A DNA stretch of 64,000 nucleotides from Shewanella sp. UCD-KL21 (GCF_001957135.1 NZ_MPHK01000010.1:90290-154289); one strand, 5' to 3'; positions 44,685-53,787 are shown, counted from the first letter of the stretch. Notes: a model not told the origin generated them from the letters alone. Made by a program: numbers and translations.

Positions 44685-45473
44685 CTACTGAGGTTTAGCC
44701 ATTAATAGCGATGCTTCTTGATTTAATTCAGCTAAACGCTGTGACATCACTTGATGCACCTTAGCACAAAGCTTTTTGGCATCGGCTTTATCCACGTTTG
44801 CAGTCGACATAGGCGCCATCATTTCAACAATGACTACACCATTATTCCACTTGTTAAGTTTAATATGATTTTGGCAAGATGCTAATACTGGCACAATTGA
44901 CGCTTTAGCGGCGATAGCCGTATGAAATGCGCCGACTTTAAACGGCAGTAAACCGCGCCCTCTAGAGCGTGTCCCTTCAGGGAAAATCCATACCGATAAC
45001 AGCTTTTGTTTCATTCTCTTAACCGTCTTGGCCATAGTATCAAAGGCACTATGACGGTTTTTACGGTCAATCAGAATATTGCCTGATAACCAATAAATCT
45101 GCCCAAATAATGGCATCCAAGCTAAGCTTTTTTTACCTAAACTCACCGTGGCTTCTGGCACTGCAGAGGTGTGGGTAAATAAATCAAAATTATTTTGATG
45201 ATTCGCTAAATAGATCTTAGGTTGCTTAAGGCTTGCTGCGGTGTCAGTGGCAGTTTCAGCGTTAGCCTCAGCGCCAGTGTCTACTTGAGGGTTAATCACC
45301 GCGTTACGGGTAATCACTTTAATCCCTAAAATAGGAGCAACAGATGAAAATAGTTTAGCAATCACATGGACATTATCACGATGCATAGGTCTAACAATAC
45401 AAAGGATGATTGCGAAAAAAAACGCCAGTGTTAGTAACACTGCTAGAATAATTGAACGAGCAATTAACAGCAC
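44685..45473 (-). CDS. plsC: 1-acyl-sn-glycerol-3-phosphate acyltransferase (PlsC family)
   Basis: This 262-residue inner-membrane enzyme converts lysophosphatidic to phosphatidic acid. It has an N-terminal membrane helix, NHQNNFD (HX4D motif), ILIDR, FPEGTRSRGRGLLPFKVGAF and VPV. A GTG start at 45473 is supported by AGGAG 6 nt upstream. A low-complexity insertion (GAEANAETATDTAAS, about residues 68-82) precedes the HX4D motif and is unusual for the family. Other PlsC-like paralogues with different roles exist in such genomes. Confidence 0.88.
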   Translation of the reverse strand: MLLIARSIILAVLLTLAFFFAIILCIVRPMHRDNVHVIAKLFSSVAPILGIKVITRNAVINPQVDTGAEANAETATDTAASLKQPKIYLANHQNNFDLFTHTSAVPEATVSLGKKSLAWMPLFGQIYWLSGNILIDRKNRHSAFDTMAKTVKRMKQKLLSVWIFPEGTRSRGRGLLPFKVGAFHTAIAAKASIVPVLASCQNHIKLNKWNNGVVIVEMMAPMSTANVDKADAKKLCAKVHQVMSQRLAELNQEASLLMAKPQ

Positions 45474-45578
45474 AGCAGACTCCTACAAATAAAGTGGCGA
45501 CAGTATAGCCAGCACATCTGCTGGACTCAATAGCTTAAGCTAATTTCGGTGTACAAATGTAAGCTTAAAGTCGTTATA

Positions 45579-45625
45579 CCAAGCACATAAATGCTCTGAA
45601 TAGCTCAGATAATTAATGTGCTTGG
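45579..45625. repeat. Nested inverted repeat (REP-like) or terminator after the zinc operon
   Basis: The outer arms CCAAGCACAT (45579-45588) and ATGTGCTTGG (45616-45625) enclose an inner hairpin TCTGA-ATAGC-TCAGA (45595-45609). There is no clear T-tract. It lies in the 218-bp gap after the ZnuB-like gene. Confidence 0.6.
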
Positions 45626-45691
45626 CATTATACACTGCTAAAAGTGAATTAATGATGCCTTAAACATTAACGCATCATTAATTCTGCAGCG

Positions 45692-46465
45692 CTAAACTTC
45701 AGCCTTATTAGAACGATTACTGAGCAGTAAACGCATTAACGCGGCACTGACCGCTAACGCAGCAACAATAGCTGCGCCACTAGGCAAGTCATAACTGGCC
45801 GAGAGTATTAGCCCTGCTAGGTAACCAACAAATCCAACCACATAAGCCAGCAGCAAGGTATATTTACCCACATACTGATTTAGCGCTAACGCAGGCAAGA
45901 TTAGCGTACTGAAAACAAGATAAACACCAACTAATTCAACCGATAATGTAATCACTATGGCAAATAGAAAGTAAAATCCTGCGCCTTCAAGTATCTGAGG
46001 TTTCCATACAATTAAGACTAGAATCGCTGCCGACACCACTGCTGGCAGTACAAGTTGCGACCAATTTACCCATAATATCTGCCCCGACATCAGCTGTTTT
46101 AGCAGTTCTGCACCGTGGGGATCATTAGACAATAACAACATGGCCCCAACAGCACTCAGTACATAAAAACAGCCAATAAAGGCTTCTAATTCATCGGCAA
46201 AATGCTTCGATAGCCAAGCAATAAGCCCAGCGCCACCTAAGGCAAATATGGCTGGCATCCACACATGGGAATAAGGAATATCCTCAATTCTATGATCCAT
46301 ATGAGCCACAATTGCCCCCAGCGCTGCCACTTGAGCAATCGCTAAGTCGATAAAAATAATACCGCGCTTAAGCACTTGCCGACCTAACACCACATGGGTA
46401 GACAAGATGATGATGCCTGCAACAAATGCTGGGAATAAAATCAGCAGCAACTCTAAATCTAACAT
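45692..46465 (-). CDS. Zinc/manganese ABC transporter permease (ZnuB-like, ABC-3 family)
   Basis: This 257-residue inner-membrane protein has about eight helices. ABC-3 signatures include FVAGIIILSTHVVLGRQVLKRGIIFIDLAIAQVAALGAI near the N-terminus and GVYLVFSTLILPALAL in the middle. Only 4 nt separate it from the upstream binding-protein gene, and GAGG lies inside the end of that gene. It should move Zn2+ (or Mn2+) from the periplasmic binding protein. The matching ATPase is not encoded in this operon. Confidence 0.9.
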   Translation of the reverse strand: MLDLELLLILFPAFVAGIIILSTHVVLGRQVLKRGIIFIDLAIAQVAALGAIVAHMDHRIEDIPYSHVWMPAIFALGGAGLIAWLSKHFADELEAFIGCFYVLSAVGAMLLLSNDPHGAELLKQLMSGQILWVNWSQLVLPAVVSAAILVLIVWKPQILEGAGFYFLFAIVITLSVELVGVYLVFSTLILPALALNQYVGKYTLLLAYVVGFVGYLAGLILSASYDLPSGAAIVAALAVSAALMRLLLSNRSNKAEV

Positions 46466-46469
46466 AGGC

Positions 46470-47378
46470 TTATTGCGCCTCAGTTAATAACGTTAGCACG
46501 CTGTCATATAAGCTAATTAAATCTTGGCTTTGGCTGTTACCACCCACTGACATTGGCAAAATCACCACAGGTAAATCAGTGCGTTCACCTAACCAATGTG
46601 CGCCGCGCTCATCCTGATATGAGGCTACAATCACCGCCATAACATCACCTTGTTGGCTGCGGCTCACAAGTTTGGCTAAATGGCTACTACTAGGTGGAAT
46701 GCCCGGCTTAGGCTCAAGATCTGCCACTTGCTCCATGCCAAGCCAATTAAACAAATACCTAAAGCTTGAGTGATAAGCAATGACCTTTTTGCCCTTCAGC
46801 GATTGCGCTTGCGCTTCCCAACGTGGAATAGCTTGCTGCCATTGCTCAGTAAACTCAGTTAATGCAACATGATACTCAGCACTTGAGTTAGGATCTAACT
46901 CAATCATTTTGGCAGATAACGCCTGCGCCACCTTAAGGAATTTTCTTGGGTCAAAATGTAAATGCGGATTACCTTTGGCATGAACATCACCCATAGAGCG
47001 ATCCACTTGCTCAAGTTGATCTAAGGTCTCGATATGATCCGCGGCATAAAAAAGCCCAGTATCTGTAGAAAGCACCTTGTTGTTTGAGGCTTTCATCTGC
47101 AACATCGGCAACCAACCAATTTCGAGATCGGCGCCAGCACACACCACTAAGTCAGCTTGGCGCATTTTAGCAATTAAGCTTGGACGCGCCTGCACTTGAT
47201 GTGGATCTTGCTGCGCACTCGTGGCTGAATAGACTTTAGCATCAGGGGCTAACGCCTTAGCTAATGCGCCATACTCAGGCTCACAAGCAAATACATTAAG
47301 CGCTGCATTAGCAGAACTGGTTAACAAGCTGGCAAATATGCCAGCTGCTAATATTAGTTTTTTAGAATTGATGTGCAC
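46470..47378 (-). CDS. Zinc ABC transporter substrate-binding protein (ZnuA/TroA-like)
   Basis: The 302-residue periplasmic protein begins at a GTG with GGAG 6 nt upstream, overlapping the porin gene by 17 nt. It has a signal peptide ending SSANA. The A-1 cluster fold shows DPHQVQARPSLI (His60), VVCAGADLEIGWLP, NPHLHFDP (His139/141), YHSSFRYLF (His203) and VIVASYQDERGAHWLGE. Unlike many ZnuA proteins it lacks a His-rich loop. In this operon His-rich segments occur instead in the outer-membrane porin and the small secreted protein. Confidence 0.92.
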   Translation of the reverse strand: MHINSKKLILAAGIFASLLTSSANAALNVFACEPEYGALAKALAPDAKVYSATSAQQDPHQVQARPSLIAKMRQADLVVCAGADLEIGWLPMLQMKASNNKVLSTDTGLFYAADHIETLDQLEQVDRSMGDVHAKGNPHLHFDPRKFLKVAQALSAKMIELDPNSSAEYHVALTEFTEQWQQAIPRWEAQAQSLKGKKVIAYHSSFRYLFNWLGMEQVADLEPKPGIPPSSSHLAKLVSRSQQGDVMAVIVASYQDERGAHWLGERTDLPVVILPMSVGGNSQSQDLISLYDSVLTLLTEAQ

Positions 47379-48573
47379 CGTGAGCTCCTAATGACATAAC
47401 ATATTGTAGAGTAATGATATTATCGTCTTCAAAACCATCAAAGTTGGTGCCTTTCTGGTTAGTGTATTGTAGACGTACGGTGGAGAAATGGCTCTGATGC
47501 CACGCCAAACTTAATTCGGTTTCTTTTAGCTTTTGTGGGTCTAAGTGATCGCCGTGGGCTTCAAAGCTATCCACTTCACCATAACGTAAACCAGCAGACC
47601 AATTTGGCGAGAACTGATACACGCCACTTAAGTACCAACCTTGATGGTAATCGTCATGGCCTTCAGCACTGAGTATCTCATGTTCATCTTCATGATCATG
47701 CTCTTCTTCAAATGAGAAAATATCAGTAACCCGGAAATACTCGCCGCTAACAGTTAAGTGTTGGTATTTGTAATTACCATTTGGTGCCCACTTATAGACA
47801 AAGTCCGCAATATAGGTATTTTCACCAGTATAGGCTGCGCTATGGCTATGGCCTTCATGATCATGATCTTCTTCAGACTCATGCTCGTGCTCATCCTCTT
47901 CTTCTAGATAAGTTTTACCATTTTCATTACGTAAGTAACTTAAGCCAACCTGCCAAGAACTAGAAATACCAATATCACCACCAAACTTAGTGAATGCTGA
48001 ATACACCCCTACTGAGCTAAAGTCACGCTCATCATGCTCATCTTCAGCACGCATATTTTTACCACTAAAGGCTTCCACGCCCATAGTCCAGTACAAATCT
48101 GTCGGCGCTACATAAGTTAATCTGACACCATCATCAAAGTAATGCCCGCCCATAAAGGCGCGATAAACCCCGGGACGGTCAGCAAAAGCGTCGGTATGAA
48201 TATGCTGGTTATTTAAATAACCCACATCAGACAAAAAACGACCAGCGCGAATGCCAAAACCGCCAGGCATACCCATGGTTTGAATAAAGGCTTCTTCAAG
48301 CTCAAGTTCTGTTTCGCCGTCATGCACTTCTAATATCGCAGTGACTTTACCGTAAAACATATCATCGATATTAGCGCTGATAGCAAATTCAGTTTCACCT
48401 AAACCAAAGCCTTCACTTCGGCCACCTAAACCACGATCACCTGATTGATAAAAACCATCTAAAACCGCACTGATATTAGGATTGGTTAAGCTTGAATCAT
48501 CTGCAACAACAGAGCTTGAAGAAAGGGCACACGCGATTGCGACTGCTGACAGTCGTTTATTTGAACTAAACAT
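47362..48573 (-). CDS. Outer-membrane porin with His/Asp/Glu-rich loops, putative zinc uptake porin
   Basis: The 403-residue precursor starts at the ATG at 48573 (GGAG 6 nt upstream); a longer frame to 48594 is less likely. It has a signal peptide (cleaved near SSSVVA) and a beta-barrel pattern (GKVTAILEVHDG, FGIRAGRFLSDVGYLNNQHIHTDAFADRP, GGHYFDDGVRLTY, ending HQF). Two putative external loops are packed with metal ligands: about residues 223-246 (EDEHEHES, DHDHEGHSHS) and 288-310 (EEEHDHEDEHE, EGHDDYH). There is no TonB plug. It lies between a His-rich secreted protein and a ZnuA-like gene. Zn2+ capture at the surface is inferred from composition and context. Confidence 0.88.
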   Translation of the reverse strand: MFSSNKRLSAVAIACALSSSSVVADDSSLTNPNISAVLDGFYQSGDRGLGGRSEGFGLGETEFAISANIDDMFYGKVTAILEVHDGETELELEEAFIQTMGMPGGFGIRAGRFLSDVGYLNNQHIHTDAFADRPGVYRAFMGGHYFDDGVRLTYVAPTDLYWTMGVEAFSGKNMRAEDEHDERDFSSVGVYSAFTKFGGDIGISSSWQVGLSYLRNENGKTYLEEEDEHEHESEEDHDHEGHSHSAAYTGENTYIADFVYKWAPNGNYKYQHLTVSGEYFRVTDIFSFEEEHDHEDEHEILSAEGHDDYHQGWYLSGVYQFSPNWSAGLRYGEVDSFEAHGDHLDPQKLKETELSLAWHQSHFSTVRLQYTNQKGTNFDGFEDDNIITLQYVMSLGAHGAHQF

Positions 48574-48658
48574 AAAATCTCCAAAATACAACAAACATCC
48601 GCCTATTTTGCTTAATAGTCGGAAAATATAATTTATAATTATTAATTAAATTGTTGAA

Positions 48659-48949
48659 TTAACTAAAGATTGGCGGTGCGCGACTATGATAATAAGCCTG
48701 ATGTGAGCTAAGAGATTCTGAATGGGCTAACGGTGTGAGTTCGTAGCTTTGACGTACAACCGGAATGCTAAATTCAATACTTGGAAGGGTTTTGTGTAAC
48801 TGGTGCTGATGAAAACATAAAGTACAATGAGTATTAATGCTTTCATGTTGATGAACAGATTCGTGAGCGGATGCGGCAAAAGACAATAATACGAGCATGG
48901 CGCAAAGCCACATCGCAATATTTCGTCTTATGTGCAAAGAAAATTTCAC
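48659..48949 (-). CDS. Small secreted His-rich protein, putative periplasmic zinc chaperone
   Basis: This 96-residue precursor has a signal peptide (about 1-28, SFAASA). The mature N-terminus HESVHQHESINTHCTLCFHQHQLHK holds seven His and a CxxC, a likely Zn/Cu-binding site. The rest is unstructured-looking and ends APPIFS. It is first in the operon before the His-rich porin, binding protein and permease. Similar small proteins beside zinc ABC systems in Shewanella and Vibrio are annotated as zinc chaperones, from memory. The gap to the porin is A/T-rich; I could not identify a convincing Zur box. Confidence 0.72.
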   Translation of the reverse strand: MKFSLHIRRNIAMWLCAMLVLLSFAASAHESVHQHESINTHCTLCFHQHQLHKTLPSIEFSIPVVRQSYELTPLAHSESLSSHQAYYHSRAPPIFS

Positions 48950-49192
48950 TTAACTAGTCTCATCCATTAAATCATATCAGCAAACACCCATTAACAAGGC
49001 TGCTATTCTTAAGAATTAAAACCAAAAAATCAACTACAATTTTGTTACAAATCACTTCTACTGAAAATTTGTGATCAGCAAGGGCGTCTAAGCCTCTCAA
49101 CATTATGCTATTTTAAGATTAGCTTAAGCTGAAAAGACTAATATATTTACTATAAATACCAATTTAATCTGCCAATGACAGAGGAATTATCT

Positions 49193-49318
49193 ATGATGAA
49201 TTTATTAAAAGACAATGTGGGCATTATTTTAACAATGGTGATCATCGCTGTTGTAGTTCTTGGCGGTATTTACTACGTTGAAACAGCACTAGAAAATCAA
49301 GTTCAAGTAGTAGATTAA
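49193..49318 (+). CDS. Small single-pass membrane protein (41 aa), unknown function
   Basis: The ATG at 49193 follows GAGGA by 7 nt. The 41 residues form one hydrophobic helix (about 9-28, VGIILTMVIIAVVVLGGIYYV) with a short acidic tail ending QVQVVD. The good ribosome site and ideal membrane profile support expression. Its stop overlaps the stop of the convergent 49315 gene by 4 nt. I do not recognise a family. Confidence 0.6.
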   Translation: MMNLLKDNVGIILTMVIIAVVVLGGIYYVETALENQVQVVD

Positions 49319-49632
49319 TTTGTTGCTGAGCCCTCTTCAGGCGCTTCAATAACCAATAAATGATCCATTAAATGCGTTACCCCTGTAAGGATCAGCGACA
49401 GCATGATCACGGGGGTAATAATATTGGCTAATCCAGCCACAAAATAGCCTGTCACACCCGCACCTACCGCAGTATAAAAACCAAGTATTTTTAACATCGT
49501 AAGATAACGATGGCGACCAAGCCAAGCCTGGCAGTGATAGCACTGAATATGCGATGAGAACCCCTTACCTCGAGTTCCGCTGATCTTACTAATCGACATA
49601 GGCTTGTGACAATGTGCGCATTGCAGTGCCAT
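49315..49632 (-). CDS. Zinc-ribbon plus two-helix membrane protein, unknown function
   Basis: The 105-residue protein starts at the ATG at 49632. An N-terminal four-Cys zinc ribbon (CAHCHKPMS ... CYHCQAWLG) is followed by two membrane helices (ILGFYTAVGAGVTGYFVAGLA and ITPVIMLSLILTGVTHLMD) and an acidic tail. The layout is similar to small CxxC membrane proteins of unknown role, possibly metal-dependent quality control. It is convergent with and 4-nt overlapping the 41-residue gene. Confidence 0.75.
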   Translation of the reverse strand: MALQCAHCHKPMSISKISGTRGKGFSSHIQCYHCQAWLGRHRYLTMLKILGFYTAVGAGVTGYFVAGLANIITPVIMLSLILTGVTHLMDHLLVIEAPEEGSATN

Positions 49633-49742
49633 GATGAGCAACCTGTAGCTGAAAATAAAAAGTGCGTTAGTCTAGCAAATTATCGTCAAAGTTCCTCCAA
49701 TAACTTATGATAAAGTCACTACCAATTTACAGGACGTTTATC

Positions 49743-51368
49743 ATGCCCAGAATCTTGCTTATCTTATGTTGTTTCGTCAGCTTAATGAGCTTTTCACAAA
49801 GCAGTGTTGCAGCGCCAGCTGACCCTGCAACCATTAATAAAATAGCCCAATTACAACAACGCATTGATGCCGATGTTAGCTACCTTAAAACCGCAAAAGG
49901 TGAATTAAAAGCAATCAGCGAATTCCGAATTTTAAATAAAAACAACCAACTACGAGAAAAATTAGATTCATTAGTTAATCAAGAAAACCCAGATTTAGCC
50001 TATCTCACCCCGCAAATACAGCAACAATTGAGCTTTTTAGATAATGTCGGTAAATATTTAGATGATAACATCACCGCGCTGAAACTGGCATTAGATGACG
50101 AAACTCAGACTCAAACAATGAAAGCGATTATTGATCGTGAAGCCGATAGAGATCTTTACTTACAGGCTCAACTACAAACAATCAATTGGGCCAACACTTT
50201 AAATATTAATGTCGACAGTGCCAAAACAGCACTAACCAATGAGCTTACCCTGCGGGCTGACTATCTTGAAAGTATCGTCAATTACACCCAAAATCAGCTT
50301 AAAGAAGCTGTGAGCGATGCTTCAACCGCTGGCGCTGATATAACCGCAGAACAAAAAACTCACGTTATTGAGCTCAAAGAGCGATTATCACAGCACAGCA
50401 GTAGCTTAAGTATTGCCGCTGATGCGCTTGAAGGTTTAGGCCAAGACACAACGCAGATTCAGCAAACATTATTTAGTGTCTCAGGGGATATTACCCAAGA
50501 TGTTTTAAACTTTGATGTGGCTTCTAGCCTGCTTAGTGACTGGATGGACATCGCTAAAAATCAAGCACTTGAAAATGGCACAGGACTTACTTTTAAAGTC
50601 GTTATCTTTTTAATCATTTTATTTTTAACCAGCTTAGTGTCTAAGTTGGTCAAAAAAGTGGTTCGTAAAGCGGTCAATTCTTCTAAGCTCAATTTCAGCA
50701 TGCTATTGCAAGACTTTTTCACCTCAATATCTGGCAATATCATCTTCGCGCTAGGTTTACTCATTGCGCTGTCACAACTTGGCTTTGAACTCGCGCCGCT
50801 GCTGGCAGGTTTTGGTATCGCCGGTGTGATTATCGGTTTTGCCTTGCAAGATACCTTATCTAACTTCGCCTCAGGGATGATGATTTTAATTTACCGCCCT
50901 TACGATGTTGGTGACTTAATCAATGCCGCCGGTGTTACTGGGCGGGTTAGTCATATGAGCTTAGTCTCTACCACGGTGAAAACCTTAGATAACCAACGCC
51001 TGATTATTCCAAACAATAAAATTTGGGGCGATACCATCAACAACATCACCGCCGAGCAAGAACGTCGTGTGGATATGACCTTTGGTATTGGCTACGGTGA
51101 TGATATTCCTAAAGCAGAAAAAATCTTAACGGATATTGTACTGGCTCACCCAAAAGTGAAAAAGTATCCAGAGCCGACGATTAAACTGCACACCTTAGGT
51201 GAATCATCAGTGGATTTTGTCGTGCGTCCTTGGGCAAATCCAGTGGATTACTGGGAAGTATATTGGGATATTACCCGCGAAGTAAAAATGCAGTTTGATG
51301 CCCAAGGTGTCAGCATTCCGTTCCCGCAACGGGATGTGCATATTTATCATGAAAAGGCGGCCGATTAA
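49743..51368 (+). CDS. MscS-family mechanosensitive ion channel with periplasmic N-terminal domain
   Basis: This 541-residue precursor starts at the ATG at 49743 (AGGA about 9 nt upstream); an earlier in-frame ATG at 49707 lacks a ribosome site. A signal peptide ends SSVAA, followed by about 250 residues of coiled-coil-like periplasmic domain. The membrane part follows, and the MscS pore helix and beta domain (GFGIAGVIIGFALQDTLSNFASGMMILIYRPYDVGD, NQRLIIPNNKIWGDTI, FGIGYGDDIPKAEKIL). It opens under membrane tension to release solutes on hypo-osmotic shock. Confidence 0.93.
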   Translation: MPRILLILCCFVSLMSFSQSSVAAPADPATINKIAQLQQRIDADVSYLKTAKGELKAISEFRILNKNNQLREKLDSLVNQENPDLAYLTPQIQQQLSFLDNVGKYLDDNITALKLALDDETQTQTMKAIIDREADRDLYLQAQLQTINWANTLNINVDSAKTALTNELTLRADYLESIVNYTQNQLKEAVSDASTAGADITAEQKTHVIELKERLSQHSSSLSIAADALEGLGQDTTQIQQTLFSVSGDITQDVLNFDVASSLLSDWMDIAKNQALENGTGLTFKVVIFLIILFLTSLVSKLVKKVVRKAVNSSKLNFSMLLQDFFTSISGNIIFALGLLIALSQLGFELAPLLAGFGIAGVIIGFALQDTLSNFASGMMILIYRPYDVGDLINAAGVTGRVSHMSLVSTTVKTLDNQRLIIPNNKIWGDTINNITAEQERRVDMTFGIGYGDDIPKAEKILTDIVLAHPKVKKYPEPTIKLHTLGESSVDFVVRPWANPVDYWEVYWDITREVKMQFDAQGVSIPFPQRDVHIYHEKAAD

Positions 51369-51402
51369 GCTTTGTGACTTAACTCGTTTTCTGTAACAAA
51401 CT

Positions 51403-51438
51403 AAAAAGCCCGCAGCAATGTCTTGCTGCGGGCTTTTT
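51403..51438. terminator. Bidirectional terminator after the MscS gene
   Basis: A 16-bp perfect stem (AAAAAGCCCGCAGCAA, TGTC loop) lies between convergent genes. Confidence 0.93.
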
Positions 51439-51467
51439 GTTACGCATTTACCGATAACGCGAGGGGA

Positions 51468-52337
51468 TCAATCTAAGTACGACATAGTGCCCATTAGGTG
51501 TGGTCTGCGGCCTTTAATATCACGCATTTCAAAACGCTTTCCATTTTCCATACTTTCAAAAGCAAAGGTCACATCAGACGGCATAAATACCGGTAGCTTA
51601 AACTCGACATCAACCTTAAACGGCCTATCACCGATAAACTGCATTAACCCAGCAAGCGAGCGCGCTTTAGACCACATACCATGGGCAAGCACACGATCAA
51701 AACCAAAACGCTTAGACACCATAGGGTGAAGGTGGATCAAATTATAATCACCCGAAGCTTGTGCATATTGACGGCCCAAATTATCAGCTAATGACCAAGT
51801 ATTGACGTTTTCCCACGCCATATCTGAAGCCCGCGGTGGTCTAGTCCTGCGGCCTTTAGACTCGATACGGTAAAGGTAGGTAGATAATGCCTGCCACACT
51901 AATTCATCACCCACATACACTTTAGATTCAAGCTCAAATTCAAGTCCGGAATCAGTGGTGTGGCTAGAAATTAGATTACATTCAACATTAAACACTTCAT
52001 CAGCGTGAATGGGTCGATATAAGCTAATACTATTTTTTAAGTGGATCATCCCCAATAAAGGAAAGGTAATCGCTTTATGGGTAAAAATGGTGGCATGCAA
52101 TCTAAATGCAAGGACGTACAAAAATGTTGGCGGTAACACTTTGCCATCATAATCAAACTGACATACCTCAGCATATTGACGTACTTTCTTATCTGATAAT
52201 CTAATGCCATCTGCCTGTACATGGATCTTTGGCAGCGGTTGTTGATCCCAACCCGGCTTACGCGATAATAATATTTTGCGGTATAAAGACAACAACGACG
52301 GCATTGACGTTAATGCTATAGAGTAATCGTTACTCAA
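51468..52337 (-). CDS. MaoC-like (hotdog-fold) acyl-CoA dehydratase-type protein
   Basis: A TTG start at 52337 has AAAGG about 9 nt upstream, giving 289 residues. The C-terminal half contains the MaoC hydratase motif ASGDYNLIHLHPMVSKRFGFDRVLAHGMW, with the Asp and His of the active site, and FKLPVFMPSDVTF. The N-terminal half holds a degenerate hotdog copy. Members hydrate or dehydrate acyl-CoA or acyl-ACP substrates. The substrate is unknown and no fatty-acid genes lie beside it. Confidence 0.85.
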   Translation of the reverse strand: MSNDYSIALTSMPSLLSLYRKILLSRKPGWDQQPLPKIHVQADGIRLSDKKVRQYAEVCQFDYDGKVLPPTFLYVLAFRLHATIFTHKAITFPLLGMIHLKNSISLYRPIHADEVFNVECNLISSHTTDSGLEFELESKVYVGDELVWQALSTYLYRIESKGRRTRPPRASDMAWENVNTWSLADNLGRQYAQASGDYNLIHLHPMVSKRFGFDRVLAHGMWSKARSLAGLMQFIGDRPFKVDVEFKLPVFMPSDVTFAFESMENGKRFEMRDIKGRRPHLMGTMSYLD

Positions 52338-52478
52338 GTGGCTTACCTTTTTATACGGTGAAATAACTGTGCAAAATAACGGTATTTGTCCGTTTCACAC
52401 TACTCACAAATGCTTTAATGAGCGCATTATACTACAGTGTAAAAATACCGCACAGCCCCAAAGTTTACTCACTGGAGT

Positions 52479-53390
52479 TTATAAACACTGGGCTTGCCAA
52501 CAATCGATGACCTCAGCCCCTGCTTGGTTTAATATCATCGGCATAGACTGGCTGCCCACCACGTGGCCCGCACCGACAATGATAAACAGTGACTGATGCT
52601 TGCCTTCGTTTAATAGCGCCATGGTGCGCTGACTCATTTGCTGATTACGTTGCCACAGCAGTTTTTCGACTAATTCTTTGGCCACGTCATCGCTTTGATG
52701 CTCCATAATCTCAGCAAGTCGTTGCTTGTCGCCACTGCGCCAAGCGGCCACCATCTCCAGCATTTCTTCATCACTACCCTCAACGGCTTCATCTAACATC
52801 TGCAGTTGCGTTTGCTGACTAAAAGATGAAATCAACTCAAATTGATAGGCCACACTTTCAAGCTCTAACAAGGTGCGTCCTTGATTTTTAGCCACAAAAG
52901 TCACATCCACCCCTTCTTCAGCGCTAAACCCTAACTGACTGAAACGTACTAATGCTATTTGCGCAGCCTGAAGCCATGGCGCTAATGGCGATAATCCCTG
53001 ACAAACAGTTAAATTGAGCTTACAAAATGCCGGATAAGCCTGAGCTAAATCAACGGAAGTAGATGGAGTAGCTAAGCCATATTGGCCTAATAGCTGCTGG
53101 GTATTGGCTTTAGTGACATCCGCTTCAATAACCAATGCCCCAGCCTGTGAAAAAGCCTGTTCAATAACCGGTGCCATCGGGTAAAAATCTGCTTTACCCA
53201 CATGAATTGAGCCTAATAAGAATGCCTGTTTACCTTGATAGGTGACTTTATAAAAAGGCGGGGTGTCAGTTTCAGCAGCACTGACTAGAGCGCTGCATAA
53301 AACAGCGCTGATTAACAAGCCCCAATAAGCATAGCAACGCTTTGTTGCTGCAAACGTTAATTTAAAATCCATTAGACTTGTTAGTCCCAT
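52479..53390 (-). CDS. TraB/GumN family protein
   Basis: The 303-residue protein has a hydrophobic N-terminal segment (YWGLLISAVLCSALVSAAE; signal peptide or anchor). The two family motifs are FLLGSIHVGKADFYPM near the N-terminus (GxxH) and FIIVGAGHVVGSQSMPMIL near the C-terminus, thought to form a metal-dependent protease-like (Tiki-type) site. AAGGG is 8 nt before the ATG at 53390. Periplasmic location is likely. The substrate is unknown. Confidence 0.9.
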   Translation of the reverse strand: MGLTSLMDFKLTFAATKRCYAYWGLLISAVLCSALVSAAETDTPPFYKVTYQGKQAFLLGSIHVGKADFYPMAPVIEQAFSQAGALVIEADVTKANTQQLLGQYGLATPSTSVDLAQAYPAFCKLNLTVCQGLSPLAPWLQAAQIALVRFSQLGFSAEEGVDVTFVAKNQGRTLLELESVAYQFELISSFSQQTQLQMLDEAVEGSDEEMLEMVAAWRSGDKQRLAEIMEHQSDDVAKELVEKLLWQRNQQMSQRTMALLNEGKHQSLFIIVGAGHVVGSQSMPMILNQAGAEVIDCWQAQCL

Positions 53391-53440
53391 AGCAGACCCT
53401 TATAATTTAGCTTAATTTGAAGATGTTTAATGAGGCTATC

Positions 53441-53752
53441 ATGCCGTATACCAAAGTTATCCAGCAAATAAAAGAAAGCCTGCAAACAGGATACCGTCAA
53501 GCCATTGATGCCGATAAAAGACTCGATGAATTACACCAAGTCGGCCACGGTAAGTTTGTAGCAATTTTTACCGAAGAACAAGGCTTTAGCCAAAGTAGTA
53601 ACCGCTTCTTACCTTATGTACAAGAATTAGCTGACGAGTTAGATGAGATCCAAGAACTCAGACATATTCCGCCTGAAACCTTAGAGGCTTATGTGAAAAA
53701 GCTAGGTGCTTTGCTGCAAACCTTGCACTTATTCAAACAAAACACCAAATAG
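53441..53752 (+). CDS. Conserved-looking small helical protein, unknown function
   Basis: The ATG at 53441 with GAGG 5 nt upstream gives 104 residues; longer in-frame starts at 53417 and 53423 lack this. The protein is almost all helical and acidic (SLQTGYRQAIDADKRLDELH, FLPYVQELADELDEIQELRHIP, LEAYVKKLGALLQTLHLF), without cysteine clusters or membrane segments. It is divergent from the TraB gene and followed by a terminator. I do not recognise the family. Confidence 0.65.
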   Translation: MPYTKVIQQIKESLQTGYRQAIDADKRLDELHQVGHGKFVAIFTEEQGFSQSSNRFLPYVQELADELDEIQELRHIPPETLEAYVKKLGALLQTLHLFKQNTK

Positions 53753-53787
53753 CTGACAGCAGCACTTTGTAATGTTTAGGTACAAAA

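Noticed and set aside
48595..48658. Zur box in the A/T-rich gap before the His-rich porin
   Set aside because: The stretch is A/T-rich and partly symmetric but lacks a convincing Zur palindrome; not reported as a site.
49707..49742. Upstream start for the MscS gene
   Set aside because: No ribosome site before 49707, and the extra 12 residues would precede a complete signal peptide.
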